Shown here piece by piece: positions 1 to 11,034 of a stretch of DNA of 64,000 bases. A program made the translations under genes and the position numbers. Under the pieces are notes generated by a model that worked only from the letters and a program-made list of their open reading frames with translations, searched no databases and was not told where the DNA came from. Origin of the DNA: Plumapathes pennacea (Eukaryota > Cnidaria > Anthozoa > Antipatharia > Myriopathidae); assembly GCA_964036295.1 (NCBI GenBank), contig OZ038464.1, forward strand, positions 5,311,001-5,375,000, read 5' to 3'. Position 1 is the first letter of the stretch. Every line of letters starts with the position of its first letter.

Positions 1-1
1 G

Positions 2-124
2 CACAACTGTACAGAAATGTACGAAGAATCTAATATCCAGAACCTTGAGAACTTGAAGGAACAAGCTGAACGAAGGCGCTCGAGATACAAAGACGAGAAC
101 CTGTGTAAAGACGGCGATTCTTGA
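2..124 (+). CDS. Terminal coding exon of an upstream gene (coiled-coil C-terminus, partial)
   Basis: The window opens inside an open frame (codons from base 2) that ends at TGA 122-124. The 40 visible residues are highly charged and helix-prone, with the run NLKEQAERRRSRYKDEN, as in the coiled-coil end of many proteins. The splice acceptor lies at or before the window edge, so the gene body is unseen. It sits about 3.8 kb upstream of a GBP-like gene on the same strand. It could be the tail of a tandem GBP paralogue, whose C-termini are also charged helices, or an alternative last exon of the same gene. Both are inference; the sequence alone shows only a short coiled-coil end. Confidence 0.5.
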   Translation, partial: HNCTEMYEESNIQNLENLKEQAERRRSRYKDENLCKDGDS

Positions 125-1318
125 CAAGCGCTTGATAGCGGATTATATGGAACTGTTTAGTATGAGGGTGAACTTGAAGGTACTTTGTATTCTTTTACTT
201 TGTATTATTCTTGCTGATACAAGTAAAGCGTCAGAAAATCTGACTTTTGTTTGGAATCAAAATTTCACTCTGCGTGCATTTATGTTGTTGTTGCGAGATT
301 TTGGCTCGGTGCCATGAAGGTCAAACAATCAGTGGAACAGATGGCGTTATTATTTGAAAATTAGGAAATGGCTGAGGAAAAAGTGACCGTTGGTAGATTT
401 GCTTCGCTCAGTTTTATTGTATTCCCATAAATGTTTATGTGAAAGAAAACCGAAGTCCTCCAAGACGAAGTCGTGAGCCAAGCCACGTACCATTGAATTA
501 CCTTTCACGCATTTTGAACAAGAGTAGAAAAAGCAGGCGACTAATACAAGAATACATTTCAAAGAATGTCCCAAAGTCGTCAAAAGTTCATGATTATACC
601 CGAGCTTACGTACTTCACAATGCTAATGCGTTCCGTGAACGTGCATGTAAACAACATGGAAACAATAAAAAGCCACAGATGGAAATGGAAAGAGAAAATT
701 AGGATCAATAAACCATTGCTGCGAGAAAGCTAGAAGCTCAAAAAGAAGATTGCCAAAAGTAACCGAGGTGCTAAGATACGTTTGTATTTTAAAATGTGTT
801 AAAACACAGGCATTGCAAGATCAGACGTACTCAGAGATCAAAATCACAGAACCAAGTACAATGGGTTTTCTCTGTCAAGGGATATAGAAAAAAATTCCGG
901 TCCTTCAGTTGTTGATCCAAACAAAACGATCATCGGTTGGCTTTCTGGATGCACGGAAGCCATACTTTAGGAGCGATTTTGGCTTGCATTGTTTTTAAGC
1001 GTCGGAAGACTTGAAAATAGCCGTACCCAAATGCTTGATGTGTTACCAGCGGGACCCCCGTAAAGTACGAAGGGTTGTGTTTTGCAAATGCTCGATTATA
1101 GATACCGCTTCAACCAATGTATCTGTGTTCTGAGCAATATTTGTGTGAAAGAACATCGAATAAGTAGTAGAAGACGTGTCGAAACTTGATAGAACTTGAA
1201 CTTTTCCCTGCGGGCAGAGCGTCTCCCTTTGTCGGAAACTCTGCGGCTTTGTGTAACGCGCGGCGTATACGAACAGTCGGCGTTTAACTTCGTTTTGCGT
1301 GCAGTAAATAGAGATTAC
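124..1318. repeat. Transposon-derived debris with a degraded 2A-like motif
   Basis: No gene is supported here. A basic open frame at 439-702 (87 codons) contains clusters such as RNRSPPRRSRE-like and LNKSRKSRR stretches typical of DNA-binding tails of cnidarian mobile elements. Downstream, 881-904 reads DIEKNSGP in one frame, one residue from the 2A-like consensus D-(V/I)-E-x-N-P-G-P that many cnidarian and echinoderm retroelement proteins carry, followed by VVDPNKT. Stops break the frame on both sides. Bases 305-345 recur in inverted orientation near 38750-38800, so the block is part of a dispersed family. Confidence 0.4.
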
Positions 1319-1459
1319 TTCATGGAAAGTGCGCGCGTACGGTTTTTATTCACGAGTTGTGAAGTATCATAAAACGAACGAGCGAGGCTTTGCGAGCGAG
1401 TGAGTTTTATGATACGAAACAACGAGTGAATAAAAACTGTACAAAGCACTTTCCATGAT
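1319..1459. mobile_element. MITE / near-perfect palindrome
   Basis: The left arm starting CATGGAAAGTGCGCGCGTAC pairs with the right arm ending in GTACAAAGCACTTTCCATG. A second inner inverted pair (ATCATAAAACGAACGAGCGA against its complement) runs to the centre near 1389. The whole unit folds into a long hairpin without coding content, as expected for a miniature inverted-repeat element. Confidence 0.75.
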
Positions 1460-1469
1460 GTTTTCTGTT

Positions 1470-1677
1470 TATTATATACATACTGAGACATTTATGATGG
1501 GACCGGGAAACCCTTTAAAAGTAGTGAAAAATCGTCGTTCGCAGCTTGTGATTGGACGAACGATTTTTTTCACGTGTGAAAAGCGTCGTTCGCGGCCTCT
1601 CATTGGCTAGAACTCATTTGCGTACGAAATTTTACGATATGGCTTTTTCGTGAGTATGTCTCAGTATGTATATAATA
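1470..1677. mobile_element. MITE with 20-bp terminal inverted repeats
   Basis: TATTATATACATACTGAGAC at 1470-1489 is matched by its exact reverse complement at 1658-1677. The interior has no open frame of interest but contains two related direct copies (TCGTCGTTCGCAGC and AGCGTCGTTCGCGGC) about 50 bases apart. It begins 10 bases after the preceding palindrome, so the two may form one composite insertion. Confidence 0.75.
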
Positions 1678-1939
1678 AAGGTTCTTTGTTTATTGTCTGA
1701 GGATATTGAATTACTAATAGGATTGAGGCAAATATCACGCGAGATTAAGATACAAGATCTGTCAATGAAATGTCACGAGCATAATATCATAGAACGGGGA
1801 ATCCCGAATCATCAGCTACTTAGCTTTCACTCACGCCGCTTTAACAAAAGCAGGAAAGACCGGCAGGCGATTACATCGAGAATATTTGTCACTGAATACC
1901 TCGAAGTCTTCAAGGTTGATATCCGACTATCCGAGCCGT

Positions 1940-2150
1940 AATGTTCGCTCCACAAGCCCGTGATGCACGCCTTTGTTGTCACGGTATTCAAACGTCTGCA
2001 GCTTCCGATAGAGATTAATTTCGTATCGACTCAGAATTTTGCGTTAAAGCTTAATGCATAGCAGTCTTGAACATATTAGTGATCAGACTTGTACATGTAG
2101 GATGCGTAACGTCTGAGATGGCTTTTTCATACGAAGTAATTTCATCATGG
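1940..2150. repeat. Dispersed repeat, second copy at 38400-38570
   Basis: The stretch beginning TTTGTTGTCACGGTATTCAA and ending in GAGATGGCTTTTT recurs in the same orientation at 38400-38570 with substitutions and small indels. No coding potential is convincing in either copy. The family is unclassified. Confidence 0.6.
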
Positions 2151-2165
2151 GAAGTGTCATGTTTT

Positions 2166-2500
2166 AGGCCCCGTCCACACTACGCCGGATAAATTTGAAA
2201 ACGCAACTTTATTCTTACGGTTAGGAAAACGCTCTTAAAAGTGGATAAATTTGAAAGCGCCGGCTTTGCGTTTTGGTGTGGACGAAAAACATTTTGAAAA
2301 CGGAACTTTTCGAAAACCCTGACTCACGTGGCCAGGTCAAGTGGTTTCAAAGATTGTCAGGGACGTTTGTAGAGCAATAACAATACATTTGGGCCCGGAA
2401 ACATTTTATCCGTTTTCCAGTGTGGACGGAAAACATTTCTTGCGTTTTCAGAGTGAAAGTTGCGTTTTCAAATTTATCCGGCGTAGTGTGGACGGGGCCT
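2166..2500. mobile_element. MITE with ~41-bp perfect terminal inverted repeats
   Basis: The left end (GGCCCCGTCCACACTACGCC, continuing to about 2207) is the exact reverse complement of the right end up to base 2499. Internal copies of GTGTGGACG followed by GAAAAC repeat the terminal motif. Unbroken long arms imply a fairly recent insertion. Termini of the type GGCCCCGTCCACAC are common in non-autonomous DNA transposons of animals. A target duplication is not clear. Confidence 0.85.
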
Positions 2501-2509
2501 TGATGTGCT

Positions 2510-3528
2510 ACAGCTACTTGAACATGATGCACACGCTGGGAAGATGAGATAAGGCTATTACGCTGTCTTACAGCTACTTAAGATGTCGGGTATTTCCCAG
2601 TCAATCCCATTACAAAATGACAACACAGTTCCTCCACAAAACATGTCAGCTTGAAAATTCACTCAACAAGGTTGCCAGGTTGTATAGAAAGCGTCACACA
2701 AGTACTGTCACGTGCATCGGAAAGCAATGAAAACTGGGTTGTTGCAAACGAAGAATATTCCTACGGGGCCTTCGATAATTGTTTTCTCTCAATTATTATA
2801 ATACACTTTTTCGTGAATATCTGTTTGACCAAAATTAGAAGAAAAGAGGGCAAGAAAAATAAAGGGAGCTCTTGGATCCGTCATTTGCAAAAACTGACTC
2901 GGCTATAATATCTTTTGCATATAAACGCACGACAAAAGTTCCTCTCCCGGGACCCCGCGTGTCTCTATTCATTGTACTAATGACGTCACAAGCGCACTGG
3001 CCACGGGCCTGTCTTGTTTAATTTAAATTTCATATAACCCCTAAAACGATATCGTTAAAACCAATTCTGCATCAGAGAAGTACAATCATGGTCAAAAGTC
3101 GTTGGGACGCTAATAATACACACATCAGGAGCAGAATGTAAATCCGTAGAACCTATGGGGGTCTTATGTTCTTGTTTTCAGGTCCCTTCCCCTCTCGTCC
3201 ACCCAATGTTGGCCCGTGGTGCAGCTATAAGCCGAACCATGTTCAACCACCCAACATTGACCATGGTTGTAGTTCAATAGTAGAATGTTTCTTGGTTTAA
3301 ATGTTGCGCCTATGAGTTATATAGTTCTATATTTCGCATGTGCTAATTCCGTGACGTCAACTAAGGCATTGCTTATTATACAAAAACTTGTTTGTAGAGA
3401 TAAATTACTTTTTATACACATTTATGTTAAATTTAAAGCCTACAGAAATTATTTTTGGGAACTACTTACTTGATGCAGGATCAATTTTAAGGATATTATT
3501 TTGGGGGTTATACGCAAATTAAAAACCG
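2510..3528. other. No supported gene; intergenic
   Basis: Short open frames here (2651-2908, 3285-3473) have no recognisable motif and no convincing splice context. The words CCATGGT and ACCATG recur near 3230-3290, and similar words recur at 5450-5600 inside a GBP intron, which points to a shared degraded repeat. Confidence 0.4.
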
Positions 3529-3896
3529 CCCAGCAAATGCCCTAATAAGCCCCTCTTTGATATACTCCTCTCTCTCCAATAAACCCGCTCTCTAATAGCT
3601 CGATTAACGAAATAACCCCCCCCCCCCCCACCCCCATTTCTATTCTGTAAGTAGAGAAACAAGACAAATGACGCGCATTAGATACTTGGTGATATATTTT
3701 CTACTTTACATTTCCTACATCTAACTTCACATAGTATTTTGTTGACCAAAAGAATACAGTACCTCTTTTTGTCAACTCATCTTTTCGAATACCCCCCCCC
3801 CCCCCCCCGTCTCTCTCTAATAAGCCCCTCACCCCTTCCCCTCTACAAGGTCAGTTTCTATATAAGCCCCTGGGTGGCTTATTAGAGCATTTGGGA
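3529..3896. mobile_element. MITE bounded by AAATGC(C/T)CTAATAAGCC ends, with poly-C runs
   Basis: Left end CCCAGCAAATGCCCTAATAA is inverted at the right end (GGCTTATTAGAGCATTTGGG, 3876-3895). The inside repeats AATAAGCCC-type words and has two long C runs (about 3616-3630 and 3792-3808). It ends about 75 bases before the first supported GBP-like exon. Confidence 0.7.
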
Positions 3897-3970
3897 TATG
3901 TTAACTGTGGTCGACATCTTTTTACTATTAATATTTAACAAAAATCCAAACATTATGTTTCTATCGATAG

Positions 3971-6900
3971 GTGTTCTCTCAACGCAATGCCTCAAGCTCT
4001 GCAACCGATGTGGTTGATATGGTTGAGTTATTCAAAGAATTCGATGCTTTTCGCCTGCCACCTCCCTCCCTGAAGCCTCAGGTGGTGCAGCACATAGACA
4101 AAAAAGAGAAAGAAGTGAGTACGTCATTTTTGAGGGCAGTTCAGCAATTCAAGGAAATGGTGAAGCCCATGCTGACACCGAACAGAACCATCAGTGACGG
4201 TTTTATTACGGGCGAAGGTAAAAATTTGTGTGACATGAATCAATACCTGGTAATATATAAATGTTGATGGACCAGAAGCTAATGTTAGTGTTAAAGCCCT
4301 TTTTTTTTAATTTTTGAAGTTTCTATGTTAGTTTGATTTGCTCATGGGGCAGCGCACGAGCTTAGGATTACACTTAGTTTCTGTTTTTTGTTGAAGGGAG
4401 GAAAGTGGTTGAGAATTAGCACACGGCGATTGGTTGACAAAATTACGTGATTTTTGAGGACGCTTTGTGATCAATCAAACAATCAATCAATCAGTCTTTA
4501 CTGGCACTTTGGTCCCCGCAGGTATCAACGAGCGATGCTCTTTCTCGTAGCTCCATAACCTTTTAGCCTAGTTCTGATTGGTTGCCCTTCTCTGCAGCAG
4601 CCAATCAAAAGAATTCATGCTTTTCCTCCGAGGTCAGTTTCTTCCATATTTAAACCCCCTTTACCCATAATCCTCTCATTTTCTCTGACGAAGGGCTAAC
4701 GCTCGAAACGTCAGCTACTGTTACTCTTACGGCGTTCCAGTACCTTTGTCAACCTTTATTAATACCAGCCTTTTAATCAATCTTTATATTTGCCACATAT
4801 TTACAACCGATTGCCTAAACTATTAAGTAATCTAGTAGAAGAACCAAAACCATTGTTTAGGCTAATTTGAGGTTCGGCGCATGCGAGGAGCGACGTCGGA
4901 AACAGGCCTAAAACTGTTTTTGTTATTGAGATCTAATTCTTTCTTTATGATGATACTTATTAGTGATGATGGTGATGGTGACGCCTAATGCTAAATTAAG
5001 GTTCCTTTTTTTCTCCGTTTCAGGTCTAGCTATGTTGATTGAACAGTATGTTGCCACCCTCAACAAGCCCAATGTGGTTCCCTGTGTGCAGGATGCATGG
5101 AAAGGGTTCGTGGAAACCAAATGCCACGAAGGACTCCAAACGAGTCTTAATTTCTTTAGGGCCAAAACTGAAAAGATAAAGTTTCCGTGTGACGAGAAGA
5201 AACTTCGTGAGATTTATGACGACACCTGTGAAGTTGCTCGCCAACTGATTCATTCAGCCGCTGATGGATTGCTTGTGACAAATGAAAAATGCACAGAGTA
5301 TTGCGAAACTTTGGAGGTATGTAATAAATATACTGCTGAGCAATTAATCTTTGTCTTACCGATTAAACTACTAAAACAAACTTAGGAGCTCAATAATTAT
5401 AGGACAACATTCAATTACCTTTCATTGTCAGGTTAATGACGGACGATGCATGGTCCGCCCCGCTGTGGTCGACGTTTTTCTTACATGTTCCTTGGACATA
5501 TTTCAAAACATATTTCCTGGCCATGGTTTACCATGGTTCGACTTATTTCCTGACAATGCTCGACCATGGCCGGAAATGTCTCCTGATGTTGAGTTGAAGA
5601 ACAAAGTCGAAAAGATGAAAAGTGCCACACATAACTATTATTATTGAAAATTATAGTTTATACTGCATGTTTTATTGTCAAAATATAACAAAATAACTGC
5701 AGTTTATTTGAAGAATGTGACACCTTAATCATTGTGCATCATTTCCAGAGTTGCTTCGGCTACTAATTCCAATACGATTTGCTCGTCTTGTGCAGGAAAA
5801 AGCGAAGGAAATATTTAGTGAGTGGGAAGTGATAAATGTCATGAAGACGGAAGAGTCCTGCCGCGAGCAAGAAGAAATTCTTAGAGAGAAGTATCTCAAG
5901 CCTTTGTTAGATCGTCTTTGGCGGGAGGAAATACAGCACATCGAAGAAATTGAAGACTACGATATGCTGAAGGGAACACTGATGTCTGCTTATTCTGCTG
6001 TGCTTGAGTGGTTTGACAGGACCGTTAAAGGGTGCAGAGATGTTTGCATTGACATATATAACGATTTGGCGACGGTAAGTTGTGTACTGTACAATGAATA
6101 TATGCCATCCGCTCTAGTTTTCAAATTGTACGGAGCTGGTTTGTTTAGTAGCTGTTCATTCAACTTTTCAGAAAACGTTTAGTAGTTGCTTTATCCAAAT
6201 TGCCCACATCTGACTTGATATATCGTTAAAAATAGAAAGTATTAATGTGATTTTTGACTCAGTCGGATCATTTTTCAAATTGAATGACGTCATCAAACCA
6301 CAAAACCCAAGGTGGGTGGGCAGAGGGAAGGGGAGGGGGGCATTCACACTCTGGTGCCTCGTATGATTTTAAGTGTACGAACTATGGTTAACATATAAAA
6401 GCTATGTGACAATTTGCTAGCACCTATAATATACTACACTATACGTCAGTTTTACATGCCGGCAGAACAGTATTTTGCGCCCGGCAATCGAAAGTAACTT
6501 ACGCCCTACTCTTTTCAGACGAAATTATTTTCATTTTTGGCCATGTAATCCATTATCTATTCTGCTATTGATTTTTTTATGTTTTAGTCGTGTCAAAAAT
6601 CTTACCAGCCTTCAGTTTCTGCACAGTTGCAGGTGTATAACCAAAACACCGAATTTGATAGGGATCAGCACTGTGGTAACCGCTACAACGAGTACAGTCA
6701 GACCAATGTCGATATATTTCCTGAACATTTGTTTTAATATCACTCTAAATATTGCTTGTTTTTATTGACAGAAACTTGATAGCGAAGAGAAAGAAAATTT
6801 GCGGTTAATTGACGCGCAGAGAAAGGCTGATGAAGAGTGGAGAAGCGAAGAGTTGGCAAAAACACTGGAGCAAGACAACGTGCAGCACGCCAGGGTTAGT

Positions 6901-8839
6901 TATACGATTTATATACGAGAAAGCACATATATATGAACTGCGGATAGAGAATTACAGTGAAAAATGTATATTTATTATATAGACACGAGTAGTTTACTTG
7001 AAAATACACCGCGCGTAAAGTTGATACGAAACTGCATCCGGGATCCAAGTGGCGTATTTTCTATATCCTCACTAGTGAGGATATCGATGGCATCATTTCC
7101 CGCTTTTGCACGGTTGTTTTTGCACTTTCTCGTGTCGGCGCTTGTTCGTAAAATATTGTTTTTACCACTCGAAAATAAAATTCATATCTTCACGCCGCCG
7201 TGTAATATCCTCTCTATATATTCCGTTCTATCTGCTTTATAACTGCGAAGGTCACTTTTACTGTCATGGTTACGTGCTCTAAAGTATGTTACTGTCGAGT
7301 AAAATTATAAGACTATTTATAAAGGATATTACAGGGCGGCGCGAATATATAAATTTTATTTTCGAGTGGTAAAATATTGTTATCACCACGAGAAAATAAA
7401 ATCCATAACTTCAAGCCGCCGTGCAATTTTCTTTTTATTATATAGACAAGAGTGTTTTACGAGAAAATGTACAAACAACCGTGCAAAAGCGGGAAATGAT
7501 GCTATCGATATCCTCACTAGTGAGGATATGGAAAATACGCCACTCGGGTCCCGGATGTAGTTTCGTATGGATTTTGCGCACGGTATATTTCCCAGTAAAA
7601 CACTCGTGTCTATATAATAAATGGTGACTATTTTAAGATAATGATGTTTATATTAACGAATTTGGGGTATGATCATCGGAGTCCGGGAAGAGGGAAGGGT
7701 GCATGGGCACACAGATACATTAGTAGCGGAGAGGTACAAATGAGACCCTCTTCTTCTAGGCCCTTTTCTTTCAGCATAAAAAATATGCCTTTTAACTACC
7801 CTAAAAAGAAAACCTGTTAAAATCATTCTACCCCACAAAATCCACCAGAAATTCCTAACCAAAAGAAAAGCCCTGAATTGCAAATTTCAAATCCAGAAAA
7901 GGATTTCGCACATCCCCGTCACGTTACTTCTCTTGCTGCTTCATATCTACGTGTATTACAATGCAGTTATTCGTTCTCTTTAGTATCCAAATTTAACTAA
8001 TTTGTATTGAAATATAATATTACAGGAAAGGAAAGCGACAACAGAAAGGCAACTAAAAATGAATGACAACGAGGTAGGCAAAACGAATCGTTATGCACGG
8101 GCCCTCTCCATATTTTTCTGCAGCAAAAAAAAAGCATGATCCCTTTCAATGCCAAGAAAATTTTGTTCATTTTACTGAATGACAAATAAGAGCAGCTCAC
8201 AGTATAGAGTTTGAGAGATGTATTCGTATAAGATTTTACAGGCAGTTTATGCTAGTCCAACGTGTAAAATACGCCTGTAAAATATTTATTGAGTTGACCT
8301 TAGAATTAGGTTTGAATTATTGAGTCAGTTTGCAAGCCTAAAAATAATAACAATACTTCGATTATTTTTGGGCTGGATTGATCAAACCTTTGGAGTTTCT
8401 GGACATTATCGAAGTCGAGGAAATATTTTAGTCCGTGGGGCAGGGTACTCCCCATAACTTTGGGTGGGACTGTGCTGCCCGGGTCTGAAAACCCTTACCC
8501 TATTTCAGACCAAAATATACGATTTTCTACCCTATTTTCAGACCAAAATATGTGATTTTTGACGCATTGTTAGGCGAAAATATTTAACTTATGACCTATT
8601 TCAGGCTGTATAACAATACTAAAATCCAGACCGAAAGACTCATGATCCATACACTATTTCAGGCTGAAATGCTGAAAACGATACCCTTTGGGGCGGCACA
8701 TACCGACATGGCTTATATATGGAAGTATCCCCCTCCATCTCTTTCTCCATTTAACTTTGTGAGAATAACTACGTCAAATTGTTTATTCACTAGACAAAAT
8801 TCGTTTTCGTTTCAGATAAAATTGCTCAAGAGGAAATGA
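3971..8839 (+). CDS. GBP-like protein, helical/C-terminal domain (six exons, no G domain in window)
   Basis: Exons: 3971-4217, 5024-5316, 5796-6074, 6772-6894, 8026-8073, 8816-8839 (TGA). All junctions are GT-AG and keep one frame (phase 1 after the first exon, then phase 0). The joined product resembles the GBP_C helical bundle of guanylate-binding proteins. The segment GLAMLIEQYVATLNKPNVVP aligns with the PRLESLVLTYVNAISSG region of animal GBPs. It is followed by long amphipathic helices, a charged coiled coil (about residues 275-330) and a lysine-rich end (IKLLKRK). GBPs are dynamin-like GTPases that coat pathogen compartments, and this half carries their helices and membrane-targeting tail. 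No P-loop exon is seen between 124 and 3970, so the gene is either 5'-truncated or spliced to exons beyond the window. The third exon could instead start at 5751, also in frame. Confidence 0.75.
4480..4780. repeat. Retroelement fragment with hammerhead-like hairpin
   Basis: Lies in the first visible GBP intron. A CAATCAAT-type microsatellite at 4477-4495 precedes unrelated sequence. Bases 4684-4715 read CTGACGAAGGGC, a four-base loop, then GCTCGAAACGTCAG. This arrangement is widespread in cnidarian repeats and resembles Penelope-like element termini. It can fold as one hairpin or, alternatively, present the hammerhead core strings CUGANGA and GAAA. Confidence 0.4.
6969..7622. mobile_element. 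TIR element inside a GBP-like intron, with ATATCCTCACTAGTGAGGATAT palindromes
   Basis: Ends TTATTATATAGACACGAG and CTCGTGTCTATATAATAA are inverted copies (6972-6989 and 7604-7621). Each half contains the palindrome built on CCTCACTAGTGAGG (about 7064-7085 and 7512-7531), a TTTCCCGCTTTTGCACG block (inverted in the other half) and a TTTTCGAGTGGTAAAATATT block. The element therefore has nearly symmetrical halves around 7290. No transposase frame survives. Confidence 0.8.
8432..8740. mobile_element. MITE of the GGGTACTCCC / 'CCCTATTTCAGACC' type inside a GBP intron
   Basis: The left end has GGCAGGGTACTCCCCATAAC; the right end has GAAGTATCCCCCTCCATC in inverted sense. Inside, ACCCTATTTCAGACCAAAAT-type words recur about four times (8498-8690). 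The end motif and pattern match the element at 63403-63871, so both likely belong to one family. It lies just upstream of the terminal GBP exon. Confidence 0.65.
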
Positions 8840-9049
8840 TCTTACATCTGAGAGTTGAAACCTGGAGAGTATACACTAAATAGTGGATAGTGCTTTTATC
8901 AATTTTATCAGTTTGAAGAACTAAGGGCTTAATGGCTCACACCCTTCTTCCAATCACGCCGTTGAAATTGATTTCCGTGGATCAAATAACCTCAAATTGT
9001 ATAGTTGTATATATATATATTTTTTTGCTGTATCTCAAACGTGAATCAG

Positions 9050-10600
9050 CACATGGTGATTGGTTCATATTATCACGTGATATGCAATGACGTAATAGAC
9101 TTTGCTAAACAACTCGAGATGTGGCCGGTGAATTGCTCGTTATTTGTGTGCAAAAGTTAACTGCATCCCATCCAATGCGTGTTAGTAGTTCATTCCATAG
9201 CTCGAACTCCGTGCGAGGTTTTGGAAGATAAAGATGGTTGTCTTGACGGAAATCATATGGCGAGTTCTTTAACCTGAACAGTTCTTTTAAGCTTGGGCCA
9301 TTCCTATCAAGTATTTTAAACATTGCTAATGCTTTATGCTGGGATCTTCTTTTGGTTAGTCGACTCCAGCCAAGTCTATGGAGAATGCTACTGGATCTGA
9401 CTTTAATTTTCTCTAGTTATGACCCTGGCCGCTCGGTTTTGTAATTTTTGTAATCTCTCTGCAACTGTGGCTGGGAGGCTATCCCAAACTACATCGCAGT
9501 AGTCAAACCAAGGCTGAATTAGAGAGTTGTAGACCATAATTGCTGTTTCGTTAGGATTAAAATTTCTTATTTGCCTGAGCCCACCAATGCCCGAGGATTC
9601 AATAAACATTTACACGTGTATTTTATAAGTTGAACCATTATTCAATCACCACTAAACGGACTTTACTCCAGCAAAGTCTGTACAATATTACAGATACAGG
9701 GCCCTAGTGCACAACCACAACAGTATTTGGCCATTGTATTGGATTGAATTGTGTTTTAACGTGTGAAGAAGTTGGTCCAACTTGTAAAATACACTCTGCT
9801 TTATTGAATTGGCCCCAGGATGGCCGTTCATCAACAATTACTCCGACAGACTTTGTGGAGGAAACTCTTTCGATGGATTGTCTGGCTATATGTGTATAAG
9901 AGATATTTCTGATTTTTCTAAGGTTATCGTCAGACCCAATAAACATTTGTTCGGTTTTCGTTTTGTATAAACTTAGTCTATTTGCCAGTAACCAGTTGTT
10001 TACATTTGACAACTCAGTATTTGTGGTGTTAAATAGATATTTCAGTGATTTTCCCGTAGTCGTGAGATTTGTATCATCTGCGTACATTCTTGGTGTTGAA
10101 GTTTGTAAACTATTTGGAAAATCTTTGATACATATTATGAATAACAAAGGCCCTAGGATGGACCCTTGGGGAACACCACACGTTAGGGTTTTTGGGCGAT
10201 GACAGTTCACCATTTACATGGCATTTTGCTGTCGGTCTGACAGGTAAGATTTGAACCATGCCAATGATGTTTCTGTGATGCCATAATGTGACAATTTACG
10301 CACGAAGATTTTATAATCTACTGTATCGAAGGCTTTAGTAAAGTCTAGGAAAACAGCTAAGTTTAATCGTCCATTGTCCATGTTTGTTAGCCATTCAGTG
10401 GTCGAATTTAACGGGGTAGTACTAGTAGTAGAGTGGAATGGTCTAAAGCCACGTTGGTATTTGGACAGTAATTCATTTTGATTTAGGTAACTATACAGTT
10501 GATTAAAGACGATTCTTTCAAATATGTTAGCTATCGACGGTAGAACTGATTTTGGTCGAAAGCTGTCCAGATTTTCCTTGTCCTTATTAGGTGGTTGCTT
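9050..10600 (-). mobile_element. 5'-truncated, inactivated non-LTR retrotransposon (CR1/Jockey-type reverse transcriptase)
   Basis: Read on the minus strand, 10648-10214 encodes reverse-transcriptase blocks FERIVFNQLYSYL, SKYQRGFRPFHST and AVFLDFTKAFDTV. The stretch 10213-9704 continues with GVPQGSILGPLLF and the catalytic MYADDTNL (YADD). Then 9609-9403 has the LINE C-terminal block QPWFDYCDVVW and QKLQNRAARVIT, and 9323-9105 the last part. The pieces lie in different frames and one junction is an in-frame TAA at 10214-10216, so no intact polymerase can be made. The endonuclease region is absent. The 3' end near 9030 runs into an AT simple repeat. The last ~115 bases recur at 13977-14115 and 56145-56280. 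Confidence 0.9.
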
Positions 10601-10730
10601 ACGAGAAGTTTCACAAATAGTAATGCGACTGAGTGACCAATCGGTCATTTGTTAAGTTGTCGCTTAAGAGAGGTTGTCGCTTACGGGAGGTGGTCGTTCA
10701 GGGAAGTTCCACTGTACAAAGTTCAGTATC
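10600..10730. repeat. Dispersed GCGACCAC-type repeat flanking the LINE 5' end
   Basis: Words such as GTCGCTTACGGGAGGTGGTCG recall the longer repeat at 59870-60110, where GAGCGACCACC is reiterated. The LINE truncation point lies inside this repeat, which suggests the LINE was cut by, or inserted beside, it. Confidence 0.45.
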
Positions 10731-11034
10731 TGTCTGTGCGCTCCTACACGGTTAAAGTTTATGCAATTAGGTTTGTTTACAAGTTTAGCATTTCCTATGT
10801 AAGAGCTTTGCCACGCTTTGTATAGCAGTCTAATGTCAGATGACATCACTGAAATTCGTAGTCGTTTCTAATCATGGTACGTTGACGCCCGCAGTACTCA
10901 TACTGTCATGTGCATAAACGACTCTCCATATATTACACAGATTGCTTTCAGCCGCTGACAGTGGTTGCTACGCATGGCACGTGACCAGTGACGTCAGCTA
11001 CTTGTTACGGAAACTATTAAGCTGACAGCATGTA
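10730..11034. other. No gene seen
   Basis: Unremarkable AT-rich sequence between the LINE and the next MITE. CACGTG and TGACGTCA words at 10978-10995 are isolated and not enough to call a promoter. Confidence 0.4.

Noticed and set aside
132-317. Short hydrophobic ORF resembling a signal peptide
   Set aside because: Follows directly after a terminal exon, has no downstream exon in phase, and overlaps dispersed repeat sequence.
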